A stretch of 64,000 nucleotides of DNA from Sulfurovum sp. (GTDB lineage Bacteria > Campylobacterota > Campylobacteria > Campylobacterales > Sulfurovaceae): positions 81,044 through 145,043 of the forward strand of contig JAUZSQ010000110.1 of assembly GCA_030949325.1 (NCBI GenBank). Direction: 5' to 3'. Both the position numbers and the translations under genes were made by a program. Positions 17,609-26,828 of this stretch are shown here, piece after piece (the stretch's first letter is position 1; the number at the start of each line of letters is the position of its first letter). Under the pieces are notes generated by a model. The model did no database searches. It saw only the letters and a program-made list of their open reading frames with translations, and was not told the origin of the DNA.

Positions 17609-19529
17609 ATGGAAATATTAGTATATATAGCACTGTTTTCACCTTTTGTAGGTTCACTTTTTGCTACCCTTTTTGGAATGAGCGAAAGACGTATATATGT
17701 AGGTATCGTAGCCTCAGCACTGATTGGTGCTTCTTTTATCGCTTCGGCTATCTTGGCTTGTGAACTTTATGTCACAGGTGAAGTGATTCATGTTACGATG
17801 ATGGATTGGATTTCAGCAGGAAGTTTTAGTGTAGATTTTGGTTTTGTGATTGACCAAATATCTGTGACTATGATGACGGTAGTCACACTCGTCTCTACTA
17901 TTGTACATGTGTATGCCATTGGTTATATGGATCATGACAAGAGTTTTAACCGATTCTTCTCTTATCTTTCTGCCTTTGTCTTTTCTATGATGATTTTGGT
18001 TATGTCTGACAATTTCTTGGGTCTATTTATTGGCTGGGAAGGCGTGGGTGTCTGTTCTTGGCTCTTGGTTGGTTTTTGGTATCACAAACCAGACCAAGAC
18101 AGAAAAGACAATCCTTCTATCTCTCCATCATGGGCAGCAAACGAAGCGTTCATTATGAACCGTATTGCTGACCTTGGAATGCTTATTGGTATCTTTATAC
18201 TTTACTGGAATACAGGCTCATTACAATATGATGAAGTCTTTGCACAGTTACCGTATCTTAGCGATACCGTCCTTACAGGTGCAGCGATTGCTCTGTTTAT
18301 TGGGGCAATGGGTAAATCAGCACAATTTCCACTACATACGTGGCTTACAGACGCAATGGAAGGTCCTACACCTGTATCTGCATTGATTCACGCAGCAACG
18401 ATGGTAACAGCAGGGGTTTTCCTAGTCATTCGTGCGAATCCACTTTATTCTATGGAAGCCGTTGCAGGGGTATCTTTCTTTATTGCCTCTTTAGGTACAT
18501 TCGTAGCCTTTTATGCCGCGTCGATGGCATTGGTAGAACGAGACTTGAAGCGTATTATTGCCTACTCTACACTTTCACAGTTAGGGTATATGTTTGCCGT
18601 GAGCTGGACTTGGTGCGTATTGGATTGCACTCTTTCACCTCGCAGCCCACGCATTTTTCAAAGCCCTTCTCTTCCTTGGAGGGGGTAATGTAATGCATGC
18701 TATGCATGATGAGCTTGACCTCTTTAAAATGGGAAATTTGAGGAAAAAGATGAGAAGCACTTGGATTTATATGGGTATAGCTTCTGTCGCACTAGCAGGT
18801 CTTCCATTTTTTGCAGGTTACTGGTCAAAAGATGCGATTATAGAGACAGCATTTAATGAACATACGTATATTTTATGGGTGATATTGGTCATTACTGCAG
18901 GTATGACAGCATTCTATTCCTTTAGACAAGTATTTTTGACTTTCCATGGGGAAGATAGACATACACCATTAGGTTTCCATCCACATGATATGCATAAGTA
19001 TGTACTTATTGCGATGGCACCTTTGGCAGTTTTGGCGTTTATTACAGGGTATTTTATGGATGCATATAAAGGCTTTATCTATCAATTTAACGATAGTGTA
19101 CAGTATGAGATGAGTGAACATACACATCATCTTGCTCCCTACTTAGCCGCACTTGTTGTAGGGATTGCTCTTTCTGCTATTACTTATGCGTATTTCAAAT
19201 ATGCAAGAACAGGTAAAAATGCTTGGAAGCGTGACGAAAAAGTTGAAAGTGGTGTATTCTATAAACTACTGATTAATCAGTATTATGTACCTAAGTTTTA
19301 TGAAGCATTCATTACCAAACCGTATGCAATGATTTCTGCCTTATTATGGACAAAAGTTGATTTGAAAATAGTAGATGCAACAGTAGATAATATCGCGAAG
19401 TTCATGTATGGTTCTGGTGATAAAACAAGAAGTATGCAAACAGGTAACCTCTCAAACTATCTCAACTGGATGGCTGTAGGTACTGTATTGTTATTGTTAG
19501 TCGCTGCAATTTCAGCGATGATAGCTTAG
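17609..19529 (+). CDS. nuoL: NADH-quinone oxidoreductase-type subunit L (frameshift near 18600)
   Basis: About 640 residues, antiporter-like proton channel subunit with a long C-terminal helix. Conserved HTWLTDAMEGPTPVSALIHA and ERDLKRIIAYSTLSQLGYMF lie in the first frame (to 18688). After GYMFA an extra base around GCCGTGAGC shifts the frame; the true continuation AGLGAYWIALFHLAAHAFF leads into GGGNVMHAMHDELD and the second frame to TAG 19529. Both halves are otherwise intact, so this is probably one gene with a sequencing error. Confidence 0.93.
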
Positions 19530-19538
19530 GGGGTAAGC

Positions 19539-21065
19539 ATGGATAATATATTAAGTATATTGGTATTCTTCCCAGCAGTTGCAGGACTGCTAGGGTTTTG
19601 GGTCAACAAAGAATATATCAGAACGTATGGTATTACAGTAGTATCAATTGAATTTTTACTTTCTTTAGGATTATGGTTTTCCTTTGATATGACGAATGCA
19701 GGTATGCAATTCCTCGAGTTTATACCGTTGATTCCTGAGATGGGTATTTCTTATTCCTTAGGAGTAGATGGTATTTCATTGTTTATTATTATTATGACTA
19801 CCTTGATGACCTTAATTGGTATGGCATCTATGGGAGAGACTAAGAATATCAAAAACATGATTCTTTCTTTACTTTTCTTAGAGATGACGATGGTCGGAGT
19901 CTTTGTAGCCCTTGATGCGATACTCTTTTATCTTTTTTGGGAGCTTTCTTTGGTACCAATGCTTTATATCATTGGAGCATGGGGTGGACCCAAAAGAATT
20001 TATGCGTCTATTAAATTCTTCCTCTATACCTTTACGGGTTCATTGATTATGCTAGTAGGTATGCTTTATGTAGCGTACATTTATCATGGTGTTACAGGTG
20101 TATGGTCATTTGCTCTAAGTGATTGGTATGCATTAATCTTGCCTGTGGAGACACAACTATGGCTCTTTTCTGCCTTCTTTATAGGATTTGCTATTAAAGT
20201 ACCGATGTTTCCTTTTCATACATGGATTCCTTATGCTCATGGTCAAGCCCCTACTATTGGTTCAGTGATTCTAGCAGCAGTACTTCTGAAAATGGGTACT
20301 TATGGGTTTATAAGATTTTCACTCCCTATGTTCCCTGATGCATCAGTGATGGCGATTACGCCTATTGCCGTATTGTCTTTGATTATGATTATTTATACAG
20401 CGATGATAGCCTATGCCCAAAAAGATATTAAGCAAGTGATTGCCTATTCATCTGTTTCACACATGGGTATTATTATGTTAGGACTTTTTGCTATGAACGC
20501 AGAAGGACTTTCAGGTTCAGTCTTTCAGATGCTCTCTCATGGTATTGTCTCAGGTGCATTGTTTATGCTTGTAGGAATGTTATACGAAAGAAGACATACC
20601 AAAGAACTTTCAGAGTTTGGTGGTATCGCAGCCGTGATGCCTAAATTTGCCATTATCTTTGGTATTATGCTTATGGCTTCTGTAGGACTTCCTTTGACTA
20701 TTGGTTTTGTAGGTGAGTTCTTGGTTTTACTTGGTTTCTATCAAGTCTCTCCTATGATCACAATCCTAGCAGGTACTTCTATTATCTTGGGTGCTGTTTA
20801 TATGCTAAGAGTCATGAAAATGACATTCTTTGGTCCACTAGACAAAGCAGAAAATAAAGTCTTAAAAGACTTGAATACAAGAGAAACATGGTCACTCATT
20901 CCTTTAGTAGCCATTGTTATTTGGTTAGGGGTCTATCCTAAACCTGTCTTAGCACCTATTGACAATTCAGTCAAAGCATTGCTTATATTTATGGATGAAA
21001 AAGCCATTACAGCTGAGGCAAAAGAGATGATTAATGTTGCCAAATCAACCAAGGAGGTCGAATAA
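19539..21065 (+). CDS. nuoM: NADH-quinone oxidoreductase-type subunit M
   Basis: 508 residues, about 14 membrane segments, intact. Conserved FLFWELSLVPMLYIIGAWGG (with the channel Glu), FPFHTWIPYAHGQAPTIGSV and KDIKQVIAYSSVSHMG. It is the middle antiporter-like proton channel. Its stop overlaps the nuoN start (TAATG). Confidence 0.96.
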   Translation: MDNILSILVFFPAVAGLLGFWVNKEYIRTYGITVVSIEFLLSLGLWFSFDMTNAGMQFLEFIPLIPEMGISYSLGVDGISLFIIIMTTLMTLIGMASMGETKNIKNMILSLLFLEMTMVGVFVALDAILFYLFWELSLVPMLYIIGAWGGPKRIYASIKFFLYTFTGSLIMLVGMLYVAYIYHGVTGVWSFALSDWYALILPVETQLWLFSAFFIGFAIKVPMFPFHTWIPYAHGQAPTIGSVILAAVLLKMGTYGFIRFSLPMFPDASVMAITPIAVLSLIMIIYTAMIAYAQKDIKQVIAYSSVSHMGIIMLGLFAMNAEGLSGSVFQMLSHGIVSGALFMLVGMLYERRHTKELSEFGGIAAVMPKFAIIFGIMLMASVGLPLTIGFVGEFLVLLGFYQVSPMITILAGTSIILGAVYMLRVMKMTFFGPLDKAENKVLKDLNTRETWSLIPLVAIVIWLGVYPKPVLAPIDNSVKALLIFMDEKAITAEAKEMINVAKSTKEVE

Positions 21066-22555
21066 TGTTAGAACCTATTAATGTAAGTTTAGAAAGTTTA
21101 AACCTTATCACCCTTGCACCTATGCTTATTGCTATTGCAGGTGGTCTTATCATCTTAATTCTTGATTTAATCAATGATAAAGTCAGTAAGTCAGTCTATG
21201 TGATACTTACCGTATTGGTGCTATTGATTGATTTTCTCTCTGTCTTGGGTCTGACTATCAACGAAAGAGGCTTCTTTGATGTCATGCTCATTGATGGTAT
21301 TGCTATTATTTCGCAACTGATGATGCTTGTAGCTTCTATGATATTTATTCCTCTAGCCTTGACATCGAAGAGATTTCATGAGTATTCTTACCCTGAATTC
21401 TTTGCACTCTTCTTGTTTATGACAGCAGGATTCCAATTTATGGTAGCTACGGATAACCTTATCCTTATTTTTGTAGGGATTGAGACAGCATCATTGGCAC
21501 TTTATACACTCATCGCTATGCACAATAGAGCTGATTCTTATGAGGCAGCAGTGAAATACTTTACTATGGGTGCCTTAGCTGCTGCGTTCTTTGCAATGGG
21601 GTCAGCTGTCGTGTACGCACTTACAGGTTCAGTCGAACTCTATAAAGTAGCCGAAGTGATGGCAACACGTCTTGATGAGACAGGACTGATGATAGCTATT
21701 CTTGGCTCTTCAGTGTTATTGCTTGTAGCCTTTTCGTTTAAGCTTTCACTCTTTCCTTTTCATACATGGGCGCCAGATGTCTATCAAGGGGCTTCTGCTC
21801 CATTAGCAGGATATATGTCTATTGTCCCTAAAATTGCAGCCTTTGTTGTGAGTATCAGAATCTTTGGGATGTATATTGACCTTGGTGTAGATTGGGTACA
21901 AAATATTCTTTTGGTCGTGGCAGTTCTTACGATGACGATGGCAAATATTATGGCATTGGTGCAAGAAGATGTCAAACGTATGTTGGCATATTCTTCTATC
22001 TCTCATGCTGGTTTTATTATGGCAGCATTGGCACTAAACACCACAGCAGGGAATACAGGTATTTTCTTCTACTATGGACTCTTTATGTTTACGAACCTTG
22101 GAGCCTTTGCCATGTTGTGGATTTCACGTCATAAAAAGAGACAATTTGACAAACGTTATGACCATCCGTATGAAAAGTTTGCAGGGCTTATTACGAGTAT
22201 GCCCATGGCGGCTATTGTGATGGGAATCTTCATGTTGGCTCTTGCAGGTGTACCACCATTTTCTGTATTTTGGGGTAAAATTTATGTCATGCAATCTGCT
22301 GTCAATGCAGGATATGTGTGGTTAGCGATTGTCATGGGTCTAAACTCTGCGATTGCTGCGTATTATTATCTCAAATTGATTGTATATATGTTCTTGAAAG
22401 AACCTAGCAAAGAGGAGGATGTTGTGTATTATAATATGTCCAAACCTTTGATAGGACTCATTGGACTCTCAGCTCTTGTGACACTTACAGCTATTTTTTA
22501 TGTACAAGATTTATTATCATATTTATTTACTATGATAAGTGCAAGTGGCTACTAA
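21065..22555 (+). CDS. nuoN: NADH-quinone oxidoreductase-type subunit N
   Basis: 496 residues, intact antiporter-like subunit with 14 predicted membrane segments. Conserved FPFHTWAPDVYQGASAPLAG and EDVKRMLAYSSISHAGFIM. Last gene of the operon; its stop is 27 bp from the convergent miaA stop, and no clear terminator hairpin is seen there. Confidence 0.96.
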   Translation: MLEPINVSLESLNLITLAPMLIAIAGGLIILILDLINDKVSKSVYVILTVLVLLIDFLSVLGLTINERGFFDVMLIDGIAIISQLMMLVASMIFIPLALTSKRFHEYSYPEFFALFLFMTAGFQFMVATDNLILIFVGIETASLALYTLIAMHNRADSYEAAVKYFTMGALAAAFFAMGSAVVYALTGSVELYKVAEVMATRLDETGLMIAILGSSVLLLVAFSFKLSLFPFHTWAPDVYQGASAPLAGYMSIVPKIAAFVVSIRIFGMYIDLGVDWVQNILLVVAVLTMTMANIMALVQEDVKRMLAYSSISHAGFIMAALALNTTAGNTGIFFYYGLFMFTNLGAFAMLWISRHKKRQFDKRYDHPYEKFAGLITSMPMAAIVMGIFMLALAGVPPFSVFWGKIYVMQSAVNAGYVWLAIVMGLNSAIAAYYYLKLIVYMFLKEPSKEEDVVYYNMSKPLIGLIGLSALVTLTAIFYVQDLLSYLFTMISASGY

Positions 22556-22582
22556 GCGACTTGTGACATCTCCTTACAGATA

Positions 22583-23477
22583 CTAGAGCAATAGCATCTG
22601 TAACTCTTCTATACTTCCTTTGATTACATTTTGAAACTGCGATTGATTAAATGTCGTTTGACGCTTTGCTAATCTCGCTGTATTTGTAGTAATCTTTTCT
22701 ATGAGCATGGCTTTAGTATATTGCCCATCCAGATAGGCAAGTGTTTCTTTGATACCAATAGACTTCATACAATAGGGGCTACGGCTATACTTCTTTTCTA
22801 ATGCTACCACTTCATCTATGAGTCCCTCTTTGAGCATGAGCAAGGTACGCTGTACAATACGCTCACGCAACAAAACCCTATCCCATACAATCTGATAAAT
22901 AGGCAATGGCTTGGCTAATCGTCGCTTGTGGAGGATACTTCACAAAATACGCCGTGGGTGTCAAGGACGTTTCGAGGTAGATTTGTAAGGCTTTTTCTAT
23001 ACGGTAAGCATCTTGGGAAGCAATAGCAGACATATAGGGTGCATCCAATCCCAAAAGCCATGCATAAGTCTTGGGAATATCACGCATATAGGTCTCGACG
23101 CTTTTTTGAGTCTTCGCAGAGATAGAGGGTACAGGACTGATACCTTCTATGAGCATTTTGAGATAAAAGCTAGTGCCTCCTACGAGTATAAGATTCTTCT
23201 GTTCTTTGATACACTGTGCATAGACTTGATGATACAGAGTAATAAAATGTGTGACATCAAAGTTTTCATGGGGGTAGAGTGTATCGATACCAAAATGTAC
23301 AATCCCTTCACGCTCTTCTAGGCTAGGTTTCGCAGAAGCTATATCTATAGAGTGATAGACAGAGAGCGAATCAAGAGAAAGTATATAGGCATTCATCTTG
23401 TGGGCAAGGGCAATAGCAAGAGAGGTTTTACCAGAAGCAGTCGCTCCAATAATGGCTAGTTGTTTAATCATAATCAT
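22583..23477 (-). CDS. miaA: tRNA dimethylallyltransferase (frameshift near 22890)
   Basis: About 297 residues. N-terminal P-loop IIGATASGKTSLAIALA, then DSLSVYHSIDIASAKP, HFGIDTLYPHENFDVTHF and LVGGTSFYLKMLIEG, all typical of MiaA. The C-terminal part (22906-22583), beginning with IYQIVWDRVLLRERIVQRT and MKSIGIKETLAYLDG, is one frame off and joins at about 22890. The enzyme adds a dimethylallyl group to A37 of tRNAs reading UNN codons. Starts at 23477 and 23471 are equally possible. Confidence 0.88.
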
Positions 23478-23560
23478 CTGTAATGATAACGCGTTACTAC
23501 TAAGGGATAGCCTTAAGTCCGAAGAGGGTAGAATCTAGTTTATAACTTTTTGGAGATGAT

Positions 23561-24121
23561 ATGAACTTATTTGATAAAGATGACCGTTTCAATATTGCAA
23601 ACTTAGTCACATATATGAACATTACAGCAGGAGTCTTAGCCATTTACTTTATCGTCAAAGGCGATTTCGTGACAGCGATTATCTTGGCATGGATAGGAGG
23701 TGCGTGTGATATCATGGATGGTAAACTCGCAAGAAAATATCAGCTTTCTACAGAGTTTGGTATTCAGTTAGATTCATTTGCTGATTTTCTATCTTTTGTG
23801 GTGATGCCTAGCTTTTTACTCTTTTATGCAGTTAAAGAATATAGTGCTATCTCAGGATTAGAAGAACTGGTCTTGGGCTTGGTGCTTATTTGGTATATTA
23901 TCAATGGTCTTAGACGTTTGGTAGAATTTAACCTCAAAGTCGATGTAGGAGAAGCACTCAAATATTTTGACGGAGTTCCTACACCTTTGGGTGCTATTTT
24001 GTTATGGGTATTGTATTTATTTACTGCCTATAATATCATTACAAGTGCTTATGTTATTGCTTTTTTAGTGTTAATAGTCGCTTGGTCACTTAATTCTAAG
24101 CTCAAAATCCCTCACCCCTAG
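23561..24121 (+). CDS. pssA: CDP-diacylglycerol-serine O-phosphatidyltransferase
   Basis: 186 residues with several membrane segments. The full CDP-alcohol phosphotransferase motif is present in DIMDGKLARKYQ then STEFGIQLDSFAD (D-x2-DG-x2-AR-x8-G-x3-D-x3-D). The preceding FNIANLVTYMNITAGVLA fits PssA. It makes phosphatidylserine, the precursor of phosphatidylethanolamine, at the inner membrane. The protein is shorter than the roughly 240 residues of Helicobacter PssA. GGAGATGAT precedes the ATG; the next gene begins 1 bp after the stop. Confidence 0.85.
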   Translation: MNLFDKDDRFNIANLVTYMNITAGVLAIYFIVKGDFVTAIILAWIGGACDIMDGKLARKYQLSTEFGIQLDSFADFLSFVVMPSFLLFYAVKEYSAISGLEELVLGLVLIWYIINGLRRLVEFNLKVDVGEALKYFDGVPTPLGAILLWVLYLFTAYNIITSAYVIAFLVLIVAWSLNSKLKIPHP

Positions 24122-24122
24122 G

Positions 24123-24997
24123 ATGACGATGCATAGACTCAAGAAGTATTATATAGATTTTGCTGAACTGGTGATGTTCAAGCATTCTATCTTTTCTTTG
24201 CCTTTTATTTTTATTGCTATGCTTGTGGCATCTTCTTTACAGAGTGGCTCAGGATGGTTTGGTTGGAAATTGCTACTCTTAGGTACACTAGCGGCCATCA
24301 CAGCACGTAACTTTGCGATGGGTATCAACCGTTATCTCGATAGAGATATAGACAAGCTCAATCCACGCACCAAAGGGCGACCTTCTGTAGATGGTAGGGT
24401 CAGTGATGCTCAAATGCTTATCTTTGTTGTTATCAATGCAGGACTCTTTATCCTTGTGGCATATTGGGTAATACTTTATCCTTGCAACTGTCTGTGCCTA
24501 TTTTGTTGATACTAGGAGGATATACGCTATTTAAGCGTTTTTCTGCCTTGGCACACTTAGTATTGGGTCTGAGCCTTGGACTTGCTCCCATCGCAGGTAC
24601 CGTAGCTGTATCAGGAGAGATTAGCCTCTGGTCAATCTATCTTGCAATGGGCGTGATGTTTTGGGTAGCAGGATTTGACTTGCTCTATTCTCTTCAAGAC
24701 ATCGCCTTTGACAAAGCCCATAAACTCCATTCCATCCCTTCCAAATTTGGTATAAATACCACACTATGGATAGCCAAAGGTTTTCATCTTCTTACTATAG
24801 GATTGTGGATAGCATTTATCACCGAAGCAGGATTAGGCATTTGGGCAGGTATAGGGGTAGGCTTGTCTGCTGTGATGCTAGGATACGAGCATTATATCGT
24901 ACATAAAGATTTTACTAAGATTGATAAAGCCTTCTTCACAGTCAATGGCTACTTGGGCTTTATCTTTATCATTTGTATTATCATCGAGGTGCTATAA
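24123..24997 (+). CDS. mqnP: UbiA-family prenyltransferase, probably MqnP of menaquinone synthesis (frameshift near 24468)
   Basis: About 291 residues with eight or nine membrane segments. The aspartate-rich prenyl-diphosphate motif reads NRYLDRDIDKLNPRTKGRP; the second, DIAFDKAHKLHSIPSKFG, is in the other frame. The two frames overlap at 24464-24509 and join by one base. Campylobacterota generally make menaquinone by the futalosine route, whose prenyltransferase is MqnP, so that is preferred over UbiA. It would supply the quinone used by the complex I upstream. ATG 24129 is an alternative start. Confidence 0.78.
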
Positions 24998-25320
24998 TGG
25001 AAATATTTGATGTCATTGTCTTGGCTCTTTTGGCATTTTTTATTGTTATCCTTCTACTATTATTCAATAAAAATACTACCCTTTATAGGGAAAATAAGCA
25101 ACTCAAAGAAATACTAGCCATCAAAGATACGACTATTGCGAACTATGAAGCCTCTCGTGTCTCCGTGACCGAAGTCATAGAAAACTTTTCTTCGACACAA
25201 GCCGTCATGCAATGCATTGAAGCAGGAGAAAGCAAAGCGAGTATCTCTAGTAAACTCAATCTTCCTTTGTCTAAAATTGAGCTGATACTCAAATTTGATA
25301 GACTCAAAAAGTCTCGTTAA
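24997..25320 (+). CDS. Small membrane protein with C-terminal helical domain, unknown
   Basis: 107 residues from ATG 24997, which overlaps the prenyltransferase stop (TAATG). One N-terminal membrane segment (VIVLALLAFFIVILLLLF), a charged coiled-coil-like stretch (about residues 28-55), and a C-terminal part with AGESKASISSKLNLPLSKIEL that looks like a helix-turn-helix: short turn followed by a spaced recognition-type helix. No family is recognised. Coupling to the prenyltransferase gene supports a real gene. Confidence 0.65.
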   Translation: MEIFDVIVLALLAFFIVILLLLFNKNTTLYRENKQLKEILAIKDTTIANYEASRVSVTEVIENFSSTQAVMQCIEAGESKASISSKLNLPLSKIELILKFDRLKKSR

Positions 25321-25406
25321 TGGCACGGGAGTCTTGGAAGAGCATCTTAGAAGATGCCTATCAAGCCTTAAGATGTTTTGCAAAGATGAACCTACTTGCA
25401 AAGTAA
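25320..25406 (+). CDS. 28-residue ORF coupled to the upstream gene (doubtful)
   Basis: ATG overlaps the preceding stop (TAATG) and reads MARESWKSILEDAYQALRCF to a TAA at 25404-25406. It contains the hairpin GCATCT-TAGA-AGATGC. The ORF overlaps the -35 region of the tRNA promoter. It may be a genuine coupled microprotein or chance. Confidence 0.25.
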   Translation: MARESWKSILEDAYQALRCFAKMNLLAK

Positions 25407-25424
25407 AGTTTATTTAGCTATAAT
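25396..25424 (+). promoter_or_regulatory. Promoter of the tRNA-Arg gene
   Basis: TTGCAA (25396-25401) and TATAAT (25419-25424) with a 17-bp spacer, 35 bp before the tRNA, followed by a GC-rich TTCGCCCC stretch near the expected start of transcription. Confidence 0.65.
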
Positions 25425-25458
25425 TCGCCCCTAAATATCGCTTCTAAACATTAGATAT

Positions 25459-25535
25459 GCACTCATAGCTCAGCTGGATAGAGCATCGGTTTGCGGTACC
25501 GAAGGTCACAGGTTCGAATCCTGTTGAGTGTACCA
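25459..25535 (+). tRNA. tRNA-Arg, anticodon GCG
   Basis: 77 nt with encoded CCA. Acceptor stem GCACTCA/TGAGTGT (one G-U pair at the first position), D stem GCTC/GAGC, anticodon stem TCGGT/ACCGA, T stem ACAGG/CCTGT, loop TTCGAAT. The anticodon loop TTGCGGT places GCG at positions 34-36, reading CGC and CGU. A20 in the D loop and C35 are the known arginine identity elements. Most bacteria use an A34 (inosine) version for these codons, so G34 is noteworthy. Confidence 0.93.
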
Positions 25536-25607
25536 CTCTTCGCGTCATATTCTTATCTTTATGCTTATTCTTTATTTATCTTTAAATTTCTGTAGATAAT
25601 TATATTA

Positions 25608-25655
25608 TTGACAAATTATATTTTGTTAGATATAATGACAAAATAAAATTTGTCA
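25608..25655 (+). promoter_or_regulatory. Consensus promoter with overlapping inverted repeat, ATPase island
   Basis: TTGACA (25608-25613), 17 bp, TATAAT (25631-25636). TGACAAA occurs at 25609-25615 and again at 25636-25642, and its inverted copy TTTGTCA at 25649-25655, so the start region carries a 7-bp inverted repeat with a 6-bp gap plus a third half-site over the -35 box. This looks like an operator of a repressor acting on the first ATPase gene at 25668. Confidence 0.65.
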
Positions 25656-25667
25656 TTAGGGAAAAAT

Positions 25668-26828
25668 ATGAAAATTACTGTAGGTCAAGCTGTAAGAAAA
25701 GAGAGTTTTTGGGAGAGGAAGTATGAGTTAGAAGATATATGGGATGCCATAGAGAGTGGTAGCCATATTCTTATCTCTGCTCCTAGACGTGTAGGCAAAA
25801 CGTCTATACTTTATAAAATACTAGACGAACCTAAAGAAAATTATATCCCTCTTTATGTCGATACCGAGTCTGCTGATAGTCAAAGTGAATTTTGGGAGAA
25901 GCTTTTTAATGCTTTGAGTGAAGAGGAGTTTATCAATAAGTTTGAATCCATAAGTAAAGGATATTTGGAAAAGCTCAAAAAACTCAGAATCAAAAAAGTA
26001 TCTGTTTTGGGTGTAGCGTTTGCTGATGGGGAGACGGTAGATTATAAAGAAGCATTTAAAAGACTTGTCAAAGATTTGGATGAGGATAAAAAAATCATTA
26101 TTATGATAGATGAGTTTGCCCAAACTATCGAAAATATTATCAAGTATGATAACCCTCAAAATGCTATAAGTTTATTGTTAGCACATAGAGAACTACGACA
26201 AGATGCTAAAATAGCATCTAAAGTGACTTTTATTTATGCAGGTTCTATAGGCTTGGAAAGTGTTGTATCTAAGTTGGGTGTGACCAAACATATCAATGAC
26301 TTAAACAATATCAAAGTTCCACCACTTTCTAGCGAAGATGCCAAAGCATTTACTCAAAGTTAGCTTTAGACAATGGCATAGCGATGGCTAATGAGGAGAT
26401 AGAGTATTTTCTAAAAAAAGTAGAATGGTTGATACCTTTTTATATACAACTCATAGTCCAAGAGGTCAAAAAAAATCACTAGAAGAGAGAGTTTAGACTT
26501 TACAACGAAAGAGACTATAGATAAAGCGATTATGAATTCTCTTGAACATAGAAATTATTTTGAAAGTTGGCAAAGTAAACTTAGAGAAGCTTTTGAAAAT
26601 AGAGAGTATCTTTTTGCTAAAGAAGTGTTAAATAAAATATCATTATCAGATACTTTATCTGCTATACAAATAGAAAATATTTCTACAAAATATGAAGCAG
26701 ATGAGAGTAGGGAGATTATAAAAGCTTTAGTATATGATGGATATATCAACAACAACGATGACCCCAAAATATATAGATTTAATTCTCCAATCCTAAGAAT
26801 GTGGTGGTACAAAAATGTCGCTAACTAA
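25668..26828 (+). CDS. Archaeal-type P-loop ATPase (frameshifts near 26360 and 26485)
   Basis: About 386 residues after joining three frames. The N-terminus GQAVRKESFWERKYELEDIW is followed by Walker A SAPRRVGKTS and Walker B IIIMIDEFAQTI, as in the archaeal ATPase group of STAND-related NTPases. The later frames contain AMANEEIEYFLKKVEWLIPF and, to the stop at 26828, a C-terminal winged-helix-like region ending SPILRMWWYKNVAN. Such proteins often carry out unknown nucleic-acid or regulatory roles. ATG 25668 is preferred over TTG 25650. It overlaps the next ATPase gene by 14 bp. Confidence 0.7.

Noticed and set aside
24973..24996. Eight-codon N-terminal extension of the 107-residue membrane protein
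   Set aside because: The upstream ATG lies inside the prenyltransferase gene, whereas ATG 24997 overlaps the stop codon in the TAATG form used throughout this genome.
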